DNA from: an uncultured Veillonella sp.
GTDB taxonomy: Bacteria; Bacillota; Negativicutes; Veillonellales; Veillonellaceae
Length of the DNA stretch: 64,000 bases
NCBI GenBank assembly: GCA_900544365.1
Contig: UQVF01000001.1
Span: forward strand, 1-64,000
Direction of reading: 5' to 3'
Shown: positions 18,390 through 28,296 of the stretch, in pieces
Position numbering within the stretch: position 1 is the stretch's first letter
How the letters are laid out: each line of letters starts with the position of its first letter
Notes under the pieces: model-generated
What the model saw: only the letters and a program-made list of their open reading frames with translations
Databases searched by the model: none
What the model was told of the DNA's origin: nothing
Translations under genes and position numbers: made by a program

Positions 18390-19925
18390 ATGAAAATGAC
18401 GCCTGAAGAAATTACTGCCATTATTAAACAGCAGATTCAAGACTATAATGTTGAATTAAACGTAGATGATGTAGGAACTGTTCTGGAAGTAGGGGACGGT
18501 ATTGCTCATATCTACGGTCTTGAAAAAGCTATGGCTGGCGAATTGTTAGAGTTACCTCATGGCGTATATGGCATGGTACTCAACTTAGAACAAGATAATG
18601 TAGGCGCCGTTCTCCTAGGTAACGACTTCTTGATTAAAGAAGGTGATGAAGTGCGCCGTACAGGTCGCATCATGCAAGTACCTGTAGGAGATGGCTTAAT
18701 TGGTCGTGTTGTGAATGCTCTTGGTCAACCTATCGATGGTAAAGGCGAAATCGTGGCAGAAACACATCGCCCTGTTGAATATCCAGCGCCTGGTATTGCA
18801 GATCGTAAATCTGTATTTGAACCAATGCAAACTGGTTTGAAAGCCATTGATGCGATGGTGCCAATCGGTCGTGGTCAACGGGAGTTGATTATCGGTGACC
18901 GTGGCACTGGTAAAACAGCCATTGCTATCGATACAATCTTGAACCAAAAAGGACAAGATGTGATTTGTATCTATGTAGCGATTGGTCAAAAAGAATCTAC
19001 TGTAGCTCGCGTGGTTCAAAAATTAGAAGAAGCAGGGGCTATGGAATATACTATCGTCGTATCTGCAGGGGCATCGGAAGGGGCTCCTATGCAGTACTTA
19101 GCACCATATTCTGGGGTTGCTATGGGCGAACATTTTATGTACCAAGGTAAACATGTACTTTGCGTATATGATGATTTAACAAAACAAGCCGCTGCATACC
19201 GTGCGATGAGTTTGTTATTACGTCGTCCTCCAGGACGTGAAGCGTACCCTGGTGACGTGTTCTACTTACACTCTCGTTTATTGGAGCGCTCTGCTAAAGT
19301 ATCTGACGAATTGGGTGGCGGTTCTATTACAGCCTTACCGATCATCGAAACACAAGCAGGTGACGTATCTGCCTACATCCCAACGAACGTAATCTCCATT
19401 ACAGATGGACAAATTTTCTTGGGTACAGATATGTTCTACTCTGGCGTCCGTCCAGCTGTTGACGTGGGTTTATCCGTATCTCGTGTAGGTGGTAGTGCAC
19501 AAATTAAAGCGATGAAACAAGTAGCTGGTAAATTGCGTTTGGAATTGGCTCAATATCGTGAATTAGCGGCCTTTGCACAGTTCGGATCTGATTTGGATGC
19601 ATCTACAAAAGCACAATTGGATCGTGGTGAACGCTTAACAGAAATGTTAAAACAACCACAATATTCTCCATTAAAAGTAGAAGAACAAGTGGTATGTTTA
19701 TATGCGGGCATTAATGGCTATTTCAAACAATTAGCTGTTCATGATGTACCAGCTTTCCAAGATGCGTTATTACAATATGTACATGGAAATTATGCCAATA
19801 TATTAGCATCAATTAGAGATACTAAGAAATTAGAAGAGGATACAGAAAAAACATTGCAAGCAGCGATTTTAGAATGTATTGATGTCTTTGGTGCTACTCA
19901 CGAATTATTACCAGAGGAGGCGTAA
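18390..19925 (+). CDS. atpA: ATP synthase F1 subunit alpha
   Basis: A 511-residue non-catalytic nucleotide-binding subunit of the F1 hexamer. The P-loop GDRGTGKT is at 169-176, and the [17 protein letters not shown] and [19 protein letters not shown] segments, the latter carrying the alpha-subunit arginine finger, are intact. The length is typical. It follows atpH by 2 bp; a second ATG two codons in (MKM) is an alternative start. Confidence 0.97.
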   Translation: MKMTPEEITAIIKQQIQDYNVELNVDDVGTVLEVGDGIAHIYGLEKAMAGELLELPHGVYGMVLNLEQDNVGAVLLGNDFLIKEGDEVRRTGRIMQVPVGDGLIGRVVNALGQPIDGKGEIVAETHRPVEYPAPGIADRKSVFEPMQTGLKAIDAMVPIGRGQRELIIGDRGTGKTAIAIDTILNQKGQDVICIYVAIGQKESTVARVVQKLEEAGAMEYTIVVSAGASEGAPMQYLAPYSGVAMGEHFMYQGKHVLCVYDDLTKQAAAYRAMSLLLRRPPGREAYPGDVFYLHSRLLERSAKVSDELGGGSITALPIIETQAGDVSAYIPTNVISITDGQIFLGTDMFYSGVRPAVDVGLSVSRVGGSAQIKAMKQVAGKLRLELAQYRELAAFAQFGSDLDASTKAQLDRGERLTEMLKQPQYSPLKVEEQVVCLYAGINGYFKQLAVHDVPAFQDALLQYVHGNYANILASIRDTKKLEEDTEKTLQAAILECIDVFGATHELLPEEA

Positions 19926-19928
19926 TCT

Positions 19929-20783
19929 ATGAGTAGTGCACAAGACTTACGCAAGCGTATAAAAAGTGTCACTAATACGCAGCAAATTACAAAAGCTATG
20001 AAAATGGTAGCATCTGCTCGTCTACGTCGTGCACAACAAAAAGCGAAAGGTACTGAACCTTATACAGAACGTCTCCGCCACATGCTACACCAAAGCATGT
20101 CCTCACTAGATGGAGGCGCGGACTTACCACTACTTACAGTTCGTCCTGTGAAGAAGGTAGCCTATGTGGTGGTAGGTGCCGATAAAGGTTTGGCTGGTGC
20201 CTATACTAGTAATATCATTAAATACGTGCAATCATTGCTCAAAGATGCGCCAGCAGATGCCTATGGTCTATTCACAGTGGGTCGCAAGCCAACGGAATAT
20301 TTCACAGGCCATGGCTATTCTGTAGTCTCTGATTTGCAAGGTTTTTCTGATAAACCAGGCTTTCATCATGCTCAAGATATTGTAGAACAAGTGAAAACAA
20401 TGTTCTTATCTGGTGAGGTAGATGAAGTGATATTGGTATACACTAAGTTTGTGAACTCCTTATTGCAAGAAGTGACTCATGAGCGCTTATTACCTCTTTC
20501 ATTAGAAACGGATACAGATGCAACTGGGGAAAGTTTATTCTATCCAGATCAAAGCTCTGTACTGGAACAATTGTTGCCAGCCTATGTGGAAAGCACTGTA
20601 TATAATGCATTGCTACATGGGGCGGCTAGTGAATTAGGTGCCCGTATGACGGCCATGACATCCGCTACAGATAATGCAGGCGAATTGATTGGTACATTGC
20701 ACTTAGAATACAATAAGTTGCGCCAAGCAGGTATTACTAACGAAATTTCTGAAATCGTAGGCGGTGCAAACGCATTGCAATAA
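19929..20783 (+). CDS. atpG: ATP synthase F1 subunit gamma
   Basis: A 284-residue central rotor shaft. The N-terminal RIKSVTNTQQITKAMKMVA helix and the C-terminal RQAGITNEISEIVGGANAL helix are the conserved parts; the middle domain is divergent as usual. It starts 3 bp after atpA with AGGAGG inside the end of atpA. Confidence 0.97.
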   Translation: MSSAQDLRKRIKSVTNTQQITKAMKMVASARLRRAQQKAKGTEPYTERLRHMLHQSMSSLDGGADLPLLTVRPVKKVAYVVVGADKGLAGAYTSNIIKYVQSLLKDAPADAYGLFTVGRKPTEYFTGHGYSVVSDLQGFSDKPGFHHAQDIVEQVKTMFLSGEVDEVILVYTKFVNSLLQEVTHERLLPLSLETDTDATGESLFYPDQSSVLEQLLPAYVESTVYNALLHGAASELGARMTAMTSATDNAGELIGTLHLEYNKLRQAGITNEISEIVGGANALQ

Positions 20784-20790
20784 TAGATAA

Positions 20791-22227
<1,437 letters not shown>

Positions 22228-22230
22228 TCT

Positions 22231-22488
22231 ATGAGTACCATGCATGTAACAATTATTACTCCTGATGAAACAGTGTTTTCTGAAGATGCTACTATGGTGG
22301 TAGGGAAAGCGCTCGATGGAGAATTTGGTATCCAACCACATCATATGCCTTTAGTAAGCGCTTTGGCGCCAGGGGCTATCCGCATTGACCATGATGGCAA
22401 ACGTGAAGAGTTTATCCTTCCTGGGGGATTCCTAGAGGTGGAAAATAACTCTGTGTATATCACCACAGCCTCTTGTGAACGTGCATAA
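22231..22488 (+). CDS. atpC: ATP synthase F1 subunit epsilon, short form without C-terminal helices
   Basis: An 85-residue protein comprising only the N-terminal beta-sandwich domain of epsilon (ITPDETVFSEDATMVV, GEFGIQPHHMPLVSAL, GGFLEVENNSVYI). Typical epsilon subunits have about 130-140 residues, with two C-terminal helices that bind ATP and inhibit hydrolysis. Here the stop codon falls at ...TASCERA, where that domain would begin. Only about 20 bp separate the stop codon from the operon terminator, so no frameshifted remnant of the helices can be hidden there. Short epsilon forms are known in some bacteria. AAAGGAG precedes the ATG. Confidence 0.93.
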   Translation: MSTMHVTIITPDETVFSEDATMVVGKALDGEFGIQPHHMPLVSALAPGAIRIDHDGKREEFILPGGFLEVENNSVYITTASCERA

Positions 22489-22508
22489 TTACATATCGAT
22501 GAGATAGA

Positions 22509-22558
22509 AAAAGGGTTGTACCGCACTGCCGTAGAGGTAGTGCTGGTACAACCCTTTT
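22509..22558 (+). terminator. Terminator of the ATP synthase operon
   Basis: A 14-bp perfect stem (AAAAGGGTTGTACC, 22509-22522, with 22545-22558) carries an inner CACT/AGTG pairing and begins 21 bp after atpC. Confidence 0.9.
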
Positions 22559-22672
22559 ATGAGTTCTATATTACCGATACTTGCTGTCATCTATAGGATG
22601 TTGCAGCGGATAGGAAGATTCTTCTCAATCATAGAGTATGTGAGGCAAACAGTGTGAAATTGATGTATACAC

Positions 22673-22708
22673 AGAGAAAGGCAAATATGATAGTGTTCAC
22701 CTTTCTCT
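22673..22708. terminator. Hairpin downstream of the minus-strand aminotransferase gene
   Basis: AGAGAAAGG and CCTTTCTCT form a 9-bp stem 18 bp beyond the aminotransferase stop codon. The T-tract on the minus strand is weak (CTTTCTCTGTG), so termination is only likely. Confidence 0.45.
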
Positions 22709-22725
22709 AGTCTGTTATATAGTAT

Positions 22726-23892
22726 TTAATTCTGTAGTGATGTTAAGAAAATTTTGATTCTGCGCAATGCTTCATGGATGGTTTCCTTAGACGAGGCATA
22801 GGAACAGCGAATACGGTTAGCACCGCAGGTGCCGAAGGCAGATCCAGGTACAACCGCAACATGTTGTTGTTCTAGTAATTGTTCGCAGAAATCTTCATCG
22901 GATAAACCTGTTTGAGAAATATCTGGGAACACATAGAAGGCGCCTTCTGGTACGGCAATCGGTAGGCCCATATCTTGGAAGCCTTTCACAATCATGTCAC
23001 GGCGTTCCAAATAATCTTGGCGCATAGCCACTACGGAGTCATCGCATTCGTTGAGAGCAACGATGGCAGCATGTTGCACTGGCGTGGCTGGTGCGACGAT
23101 GCTGTATTGATGAAGTTTAATGCAGGCTGTGATGAATGGTGCTGGAGCGCAGAGGAAGCCAATGCGAAGGCCTGTCATAGCATAGGACTTGGAGAAACCA
23201 TTTAAAATGATGGTGCGCTCTTTCATACCCGGCAAGGATGCCATGGATACATGATCCTTGTGGTAGGTAAGCTCCGAGTAAATTTCATCGGAGATGATGA
23301 TTAGGTCATGGGCTTTCGCAAAGTCTGCGATAGGCAACAGATCCTCATAGTCCATGATGGCTCCCGTAGGATTGCTTGGGTAGCACATCAAAATAGCTTT
23401 TGTTTTTTCTGTGACGAGTTTTTCTAACTCTTCTACACGAAGTTTGAAACCATCTTCTAAATGCGTCGGCACTGGCACAGCTGTACCGCCACACATGTGG
23501 ACTTCTGCTTGGTGAGCTACGTAGGATGGATTTGGGATTAACACCTCGTCACCTTCGTTTAGGAGTGCTCGCAAGGACAAGTCAATAGCTTCGCTAGCAC
23601 CGATGGTAAGCATCATTTCATCTGTGCCGTAGTGTACGTGGTAACGGCGGTCATACCAATTGCTAATAGCTTTGCGTAGTGGCAAGATACCTGCATTAGG
23701 AGAGTAGTTCGTTTCTCCTCGTTCCACGCTAGCTACAAGTGCGTCTAGTACAGGTTGGGGAGGAATGTAATCGGGTTCCCCTACGCAAAGAGAAATAACA
23801 TCGTCCATAGCCATGGCTTTTTCCCAAAATTTACGAATCCCAGATGGGGGAAGTGTTTGTGTTATATTTGAAAGATAGTGATTCCAGTTCAT
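22726..23892 (-). CDS. PLP-dependent class I/II aminotransferase (aspartate-aminotransferase-like)
   Basis: A 388-residue fold-type I aminotransferase. Visible features are LCVGEPDYIPP, the substrate-binding Asn174 in YPSNPTG, Asp202 and Tyr205 in SDEIYSELTY, and the PLP Schiff-base Lys235 in NGFSKSYAMTGLRIGF. This matches the aspartate/PatA-like subgroup common in Firmicutes; the exact amino acid cannot be fixed from sequence alone. AAAGGA lies 6 nt before the ATG. It is transcribed alone, divergently from the RuBisCO-like gene. Confidence 0.92.
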   Translation of the reverse strand: MNWNHYLSNITQTLPPSGIRKFWEKAMAMDDVISLCVGEPDYIPPQPVLDALVASVERGETNYSPNAGILPLRKAISNWYDRRYHVHYGTDEMMLTIGASEAIDLSLRALLNEGDEVLIPNPSYVAHQAEVHMCGGTAVPVPTHLEDGFKLRVEELEKLVTEKTKAILMCYPSNPTGAIMDYEDLLPIADFAKAHDLIIISDEIYSELTYHKDHVSMASLPGMKERTIILNGFSKSYAMTGLRIGFLCAPAPFITACIKLHQYSIVAPATPVQHAAIVALNECDDSVVAMRQDYLERRDMIVKGFQDMGLPIAVPEGAFYVFPDISQTGLSDEDFCEQLLEQQHVAVVPGSAFGTCGANRIRCSYASSKETIHEALRRIKIFLTSLQN

Positions 23893-24321
23893 AAGGTGTC
23901 CTTTCCGATAAACCTATATCTCTATATGCATTGTACTATGTGCAATGGTTCAGACACTAAGTAGAAAGCATGATATAGCGTGTATCATATACGAGTATAA
24001 GGAATTGTATTCTTAACAGAATAGAGCTCAGTTTATTCTGTATGTAGTTATACAATACCCAGTAGAATGATAGATTTAATAATAGTAACAGTGTACCACA
24101 TTCTAAGAAAAGAACCTAGTCGATAAGAGGTTCTTTTTTATTGCATATAGTGTATAATTGTAGGTATGGCATAGCATTTCATGAGAACTTATGTCATACT
24201 ATAAGAGTAGAGAAATAGTCTCGAAAAAAATGTTACAACTTAAGAGATTGTAATACACTTTCAATATAGATATTAAGAAGTTAGAATAGATAAAGTTGTA
24301 ATGATGGGAAAGGAGTTACCG
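23893..24321. other. Intergenic region with an orphan terminator-like hairpin
   Basis: This is a 429-bp divergent gap between the aminotransferase and the RuBisCO-like gene. It contains a CAGAATA...TATTCTG dyad at about 24019-24043 and the terminator-like hairpin at 24108-24139, which has no plus-strand gene upstream of it. I see no coding signal. A small RNA or a bidirectional terminator is possible. Confidence 0.4.
24108..24139 (+). terminator. Orphan rho-independent terminator-like hairpin
   Basis: AAAAGAACCT (24108-24117) pairs with AGGTTCTTTT (24128-24137) and a T-run follows. No plus-strand gene ends nearby (atpC has its own terminator 1.5 kb upstream). On the minus strand the hairpin also has T-rich sequence after it, so it might insulate in either direction. 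Confidence 0.65.
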
Positions 24322-25434
24322 ATGGAAACATTTTCCGTTACCTATGCATTGCATGTTCCCACCTATGAAGAGGCGAAGCAAGTGGCTTGGTCTATCCAGG
24401 TGGAACAAACCATTGAATTTCCTTATGAATTATTAGGTGAAAGCGATGCGCGCCGTCATATGGTGGGTCAATTGCTTTCGTTGGAAGAAAAAGAAGATTG
24501 TTTTTGGGCAAAAATTGCCTATCCGGTGGAGACATCAGGATTTGAAGTAACACAGTTTTTAAATGTAGTCTTTGGCAACTCTTCGTTGCAACCACACATT
24601 TGGGTGGTGGACATAGAGCTATGCCCAAGTTTAGTCGACGCATTCAAGGGGCCTAAGTTTGGCTTAGATGGCATTCGAGAGTTGTGTCAAACTCCGACTC
24701 GTCCTATGATTCAAGCCGTTATTAAACCGATGGGGACGCCCAATGAAGAACTAGCTCGTATGTGTCGTGCTTACACTATGGGCGGTGCGGATGTGATTAA
24801 GGATGACCATGGATTGACGAATCAGTCCTTTTCTCCATTCAAAGATCGTGTGTCACGTTGTGCCGAAGCGGTGCAAGAGGCGAATGCTAAAAGTGGTCAT
24901 CATACCCTCTATGCAGCGAATGTATCTGGGGATGGCACCGATGTACTAGAACGGGCTCACTATGCAAAAGAAGTGGGTGCTACGGCTCTCATGGTGGCTC
25001 CGTCCTTAATCGGATTTGGTTGGCTCCATCGGTTGGCTACGGATGATTCACTGAACCTGCCATTAATTGTACATCCTGCTATGATGGGTGGATTCACGTT
25101 ACCGGGTACATCGGGCATTGCAGCTACCATTTGGATGGGCTTATTACCACGTATCTTCGGCGGTGATATGAATATTTTTGTATCCTACGGTGGGCGATTT
25201 ACATTCAAACCGGAATTATGCCGTCAAATTTGTGATGCCAATCGAAAATCATTGGCAACTATCAAAGCATCTTGCCCAGCTCCAGGTGGGGGTGTAACTG
25301 AGGCTCGATTGCCAGAATTGATTAGTATTTACGGTAAGGATACGATGTTCCTTGTGGGGGGCGATATGTTCCGACGAGGACCAGATTTAACAGACAATAT
25401 GAAAGCTTTCATAGATGTATTAGAAAGAAGCTAG
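24322..25434 (+). CDS. RuBisCO-like protein (form IV, large-subunit family)
   Basis: A 370-residue member of the RuBisCO large-subunit superfamily that cannot be a true carboxylase on the visible residues. The N-terminal alpha/beta domain is followed by a TIM barrel with GGADVIKDDHGL. This aligns with the RuBisCO metal-site motif, with Lys160 and Asp162 retained but His163 in place of the Glu. The loop-6 Lys motif of true RuBisCO is not seen, while ...LVGGDMF resembles a C-terminal phosphate-binding Gly motif. RuBisCO-like proteins act as enolases, isomerases or decarboxylases in methionine salvage, isoprenoid or apionate pathways; none of those partner genes is here. AAAGGAG sits before the ATG at 24322; the two ATGs at 24301-24306 lie upstream of this site. 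It leads a run with the YycJ-like and rlmH genes (7-bp gap). Confidence 0.9.
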   Translation: METFSVTYALHVPTYEEAKQVAWSIQVEQTIEFPYELLGESDARRHMVGQLLSLEEKEDCFWAKIAYPVETSGFEVTQFLNVVFGNSSLQPHIWVVDIELCPSLVDAFKGPKFGLDGIRELCQTPTRPMIQAVIKPMGTPNEELARMCRAYTMGGADVIKDDHGLTNQSFSPFKDRVSRCAEAVQEANAKSGHHTLYAANVSGDGTDVLERAHYAKEVGATALMVAPSLIGFGWLHRLATDDSLNLPLIVHPAMMGGFTLPGTSGIAATIWMGLLPRIFGGDMNIFVSYGGRFTFKPELCRQICDANRKSLATIKASCPAPGGGVTEARLPELISIYGKDTMFLVGGDMFRRGPDLTDNMKAFIDVLERS

Positions 25435-25441
25435 GAGACAT

Positions 25442-26251
25442 ATGACATTGGAAGAAAAAGAATTACAAGTTCATGTCGTAGCTAGCGGTAGTAAAGGGAA
25501 TTGCACCATTATTCGTAGTTCCCGTAGTGCAGTGATTATTGATGCAGGTATTAGTTGTCGCAGGATTACCACTGCCTTGAAAGATTTGGAAATACCGAAG
25601 CATATGGTAGAAGGCATTGTCATTACCCATGAGCATTCAGACCATATTGCAGGGGTACCTCAAATGATTAAACAAATGGGATTACCCATTATCACAAGAC
25701 CTAATACAGCTCGGCGCCTTATGGATAAATTTAGCGTATCTGCGGAGTGCTTTCAAACATTAGGAACGAAAGAAGTAACTATAGGAGATATGGTGTTACA
25801 TCCATTTTCTACTAGCCATGATGCGGTAGATCCCATTGGTATCGCCTGTTATAAAGGCCAAACGAAAGCGGCCTTATTGACGGATACAGGAATGGTATCC
25901 AAAGAGATGCTAGAGCATTTACACGATACGAATCTATTAGTCTTAGAAGCGAATTATGATGAGCATATGTTGCTCTATGGACCATATTCACCAGAGTTGA
26001 AACGTCGAGTGAGGAGCCATGTTGGTCATTTATGTAATATGACAGCGATGAAAGTATTAGCAGCATTAAGACGACCCAAGGGGATGGAAGTGGTCTTTGC
26101 TCATCGGTCCGAGCAAAATAACTCCCTTCATTTAGTTGAGCAATTATCAGAACGCTTATTAGATTGGTGTAAAAAAAATGGGCATGAAGGATTTACTGCG
26201 TATCACGGGGATCCGAAGGAATATACATCCATTGGTATCGATAGCAAATAA
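25442..26251 (+). CDS. Metallo-beta-lactamase-fold hydrolase (YycJ/WalJ-like)
   Basis: A 269-residue MBL-fold protein with the metal-binding THEHSDH motif (His63, His65, Asp67, His68), an initial VVASGSKGNCTII block and a DTG motif. It resembles YycJ/WalJ, an exonuclease-like protein that in Firmicutes is often close to rlmH, as here (78 bp to rlmH). TAGGAG lies before the ATG. Substrate is inferred from the family only. Confidence 0.88.
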   Translation: MTLEEKELQVHVVASGSKGNCTIIRSSRSAVIIDAGISCRRITTALKDLEIPKHMVEGIVITHEHSDHIAGVPQMIKQMGLPIITRPNTARRLMDKFSVSAECFQTLGTKEVTIGDMVLHPFSTSHDAVDPIGIACYKGQTKAALLTDTGMVSKEMLEHLHDTNLLVLEANYDEHMLLYGPYSPELKRRVRSHVGHLCNMTAMKVLAALRRPKGMEVVFAHRSEQNNSLHLVEQLSERLLDWCKKNGHEGFTAYHGDPKEYTSIGIDSK

Positions 26252-26329
26252 TAGTATCTATTGATGTTTTTGGTGGTCAATAAGGTTCTCATGAGGGAGT
26301 ATAGTATACGTCGTAGGAGATAGTAAGAT

Positions 26330-26809
26330 ATGAAGTTTTCTATCTATTGTATAGGAAAATTAAAGGAGCCCTATTTACGAGATGGGGTAGCAGAATTTGT
26401 CAAACGATTGCAACCCTATGGTGGTGCGATCATTACAGAGTTACCAGAGAGTAAATTAGGAGATAAGCCAAGTTCGTCAGATAAGCAAAAAGCCCTCTAC
26501 GATGAAGGGCAGCGATTGTTGAAGTATTGTACTCCTCAATCCTTTGTGGTATTGCTAGATGTATATGGAAAACAGATGAGTTCTGAGGAGTTAGCAAAAC
26601 GGATTAGTGAACTAGAAGTACAAGGATGTAGTGAGATGGTATTTTTCATCGGTGGCGCTTTTGGTGTGTCCGAAGAATTACGACAACGGGCACAGTGGAA
26701 ATTATCTATTAGCCCTATGACTTTTACCCATCAAATGGTGCGACTTGTGTTAGTAGAACAATTATATAGAGCTTGTAAAATTAATAGAAATGAACCATAT
26801 CATTGGTAA
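26330..26809 (+). CDS. rlmH: 23S rRNA (pseudouridine-1915-N3)-methyltransferase RlmH
   Basis: A 159-residue SPOUT-class methyltransferase that modifies pseudouridine 1915 in helix 69 of 23S rRNA. The N-terminal IYCIGKLKEPYLRDGVAEF, the SAM-binding FFIGGAFGVSEELRQRA and the C-terminal RACKINRNEPYHW are hallmark sequences. Length is exact for the family. Confidence 0.97.
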   Translation: MKFSIYCIGKLKEPYLRDGVAEFVKRLQPYGGAIITELPESKLGDKPSSSDKQKALYDEGQRLLKYCTPQSFVVLLDVYGKQMSSEELAKRISELEVQGCSEMVFFIGGAFGVSEELRQRAQWKLSISPMTFTHQMVRLVLVEQLYRACKINRNEPYHW

Positions 26810-26823
26810 GAAAGGAGAAATGC

Positions 26824-27723
26824 ATGGCAAGTGCAATTGAAAAAGGAATCACTTATGTGTCAGCTGATATACAGGAGTTGCCCCTAGAGGATCCAGATTT
26901 TGTAAGACACTATACAACAGAATTAACAGAAGGAAAAGAGGATATTCTTGAGATTCAAAGTGAAATCAGAACTTTAGTACAAGGATATGAGACACTCTTT
27001 GTCGAATTACAAGAGAAGGGGAGATCAGAGGCATTAGAAGAGCGTTATACTATGTTTACTGATGGCATACGAGAATATACAAATGTAACAGATACTGTGT
27101 GCACTGTATTGGATACCCATATAGATATGGCCAATATGATTCAACAGATGGAAACATCTGGTGGTAACCCAGTGTATTTATTACATCGTAAGCAAGAATT
27201 ATTAGAACAGAATGTAGAATTGAATAAAATATTTGACCGTGTAGATTATTATATTTCTACAGTAGTTGATATGCTTGTAAAGGAAACTGAATTAGCGAAA
27301 GCCGTACTAGCAGGGGCGACAGGCGTATCGGAAGAAGAAACGGTGCAAATTTTATTCTTGCATCAAACAGCGCTGAGTTCCTGTGTAGACATTAATAAGG
27401 CTTTGGTAGAGCGGTTGCAATTAATGGTACCTCGTCTTGAAGGACTGCGAGAAGATGTGATGAAGGTACAAGTCCATTCCGTAGCGAATGATGTAGAGGA
27501 ACGTAGAAAACGATTGCAAGAAATGCGCCAACAAGCAAAAGTCGAGGATGTGACAGATTATCATGATTTAGAAGGTCAATATCGCCACACCTATGATGAT
27601 GAAGGGAATCATATCGGAACCCATGAAGGGGGCGATGGTGGTAACCGTAAAAGTTTGGCTGCCATTTTGGTTGTAACAGCGATAGTTATTGCTATCTTTG
27701 CTGCGTATGTATATATGAAATAG
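26824..27723 (+). CDS. Coiled-coil protein with C-terminal membrane anchor, unknown function
   Basis: I do not recognise this 299-residue protein. It is acidic and helical, with long coiled-coil stretches through most of its length (about 20-240), a polar linker (HEGGDGGNRKS) and a single hydrophobic segment at the very C-terminus (about 276-297), which suggests a tail-anchored topology with the bulk in the cytoplasm. AAAGGAG is 7 nt before the ATG at 26824; an earlier in-frame start at 26803 overlaps rlmH and lacks a site. It lies between rlmH and a CBS protein (12-bp gap) and may share their transcript. Confidence 0.75.
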   Translation: MASAIEKGITYVSADIQELPLEDPDFVRHYTTELTEGKEDILEIQSEIRTLVQGYETLFVELQEKGRSEALEERYTMFTDGIREYTNVTDTVCTVLDTHIDMANMIQQMETSGGNPVYLLHRKQELLEQNVELNKIFDRVDYYISTVVDMLVKETELAKAVLAGATGVSEEETVQILFLHQTALSSCVDINKALVERLQLMVPRLEGLREDVMKVQVHSVANDVEERRKRLQEMRQQAKVEDVTDYHDLEGQYRHTYDDEGNHIGTHEGGDGGNRKSLAAILVVTAIVIAIFAAYVYMK

Positions 27724-27735
27724 GAGGAACTCACT

Positions 27736-28197
27736 ATGACATTACAAGGGATTATGAACAAATATCCAATTACCGTTGGTAAAGAGGAACACATTACAAA
27801 TGTAGCTAAACTGATGGTAAAGCACAACTTAACAGCTATTGCTGTAGTAGATGAAGATAACAAGTTGATTGGCATTGTGTCAGAAGGAGATTTATTGTAT
27901 AAAAAAGTGCGTCCTCATGCACCACATTATATTAATATTCTAGGTGCTAATATTTACTACGGCGGCATCGGTGAATACGATGGACAATTCAAAAAATTGA
28001 TGGCTACCCATGTAGAAGAAATTATGACTACAGAAGTGATCACTGCTTATGCTGATGCTGAAGTGGAAGCGACAGTAGGGGCTATGGTAGAAAAACATTT
28101 GAAAAACTTGCCGGTTGTTGATGATGCATATCATCTGATTGGCATGGTAAGTCGTCATGATATCATGAAACTTATCGCAGAAGAACAAGGTAAATAG
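27736..28197 (+). CDS. Two-CBS-domain protein
   Basis: A 153-residue protein made of two CBS motifs (about 5-55 and 95-150), separated by an aromatic-rich insert (HAPHYINILGANIYYGGIG). CBS pairs bind adenosyl nucleotides and act as sensors. The motifs AVVDEDNKLIGIVSEGDLL and PVVDDAYHLIGMVSRHDIM are clear. No catalytic domain is fused, so the partner is unknown. Confidence 0.92.
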   Translation: MTLQGIMNKYPITVGKEEHITNVAKLMVKHNLTAIAVVDEDNKLIGIVSEGDLLYKKVRPHAPHYINILGANIYYGGIGEYDGQFKKLMATHVEEIMTTEVITAYADAEVEATVGAMVEKHLKNLPVVDDAYHLIGMVSRHDIMKLIAEEQGK

Positions 28198-28296
28198 GGA
28201 AATAATTGCACGATTGACAACTTTATGATAATATTAAGAATGCAATATTAAAACTTATAATTTGGGTGCAGTATACCCTAAGGAGGAAATAGTTTC

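Noticed and set aside
22489..22560. Frameshifted remainder of the epsilon C-terminal domain
   Set aside because: Only 20 bp lie before a perfect terminator stem, and no frame encodes the expected helices.
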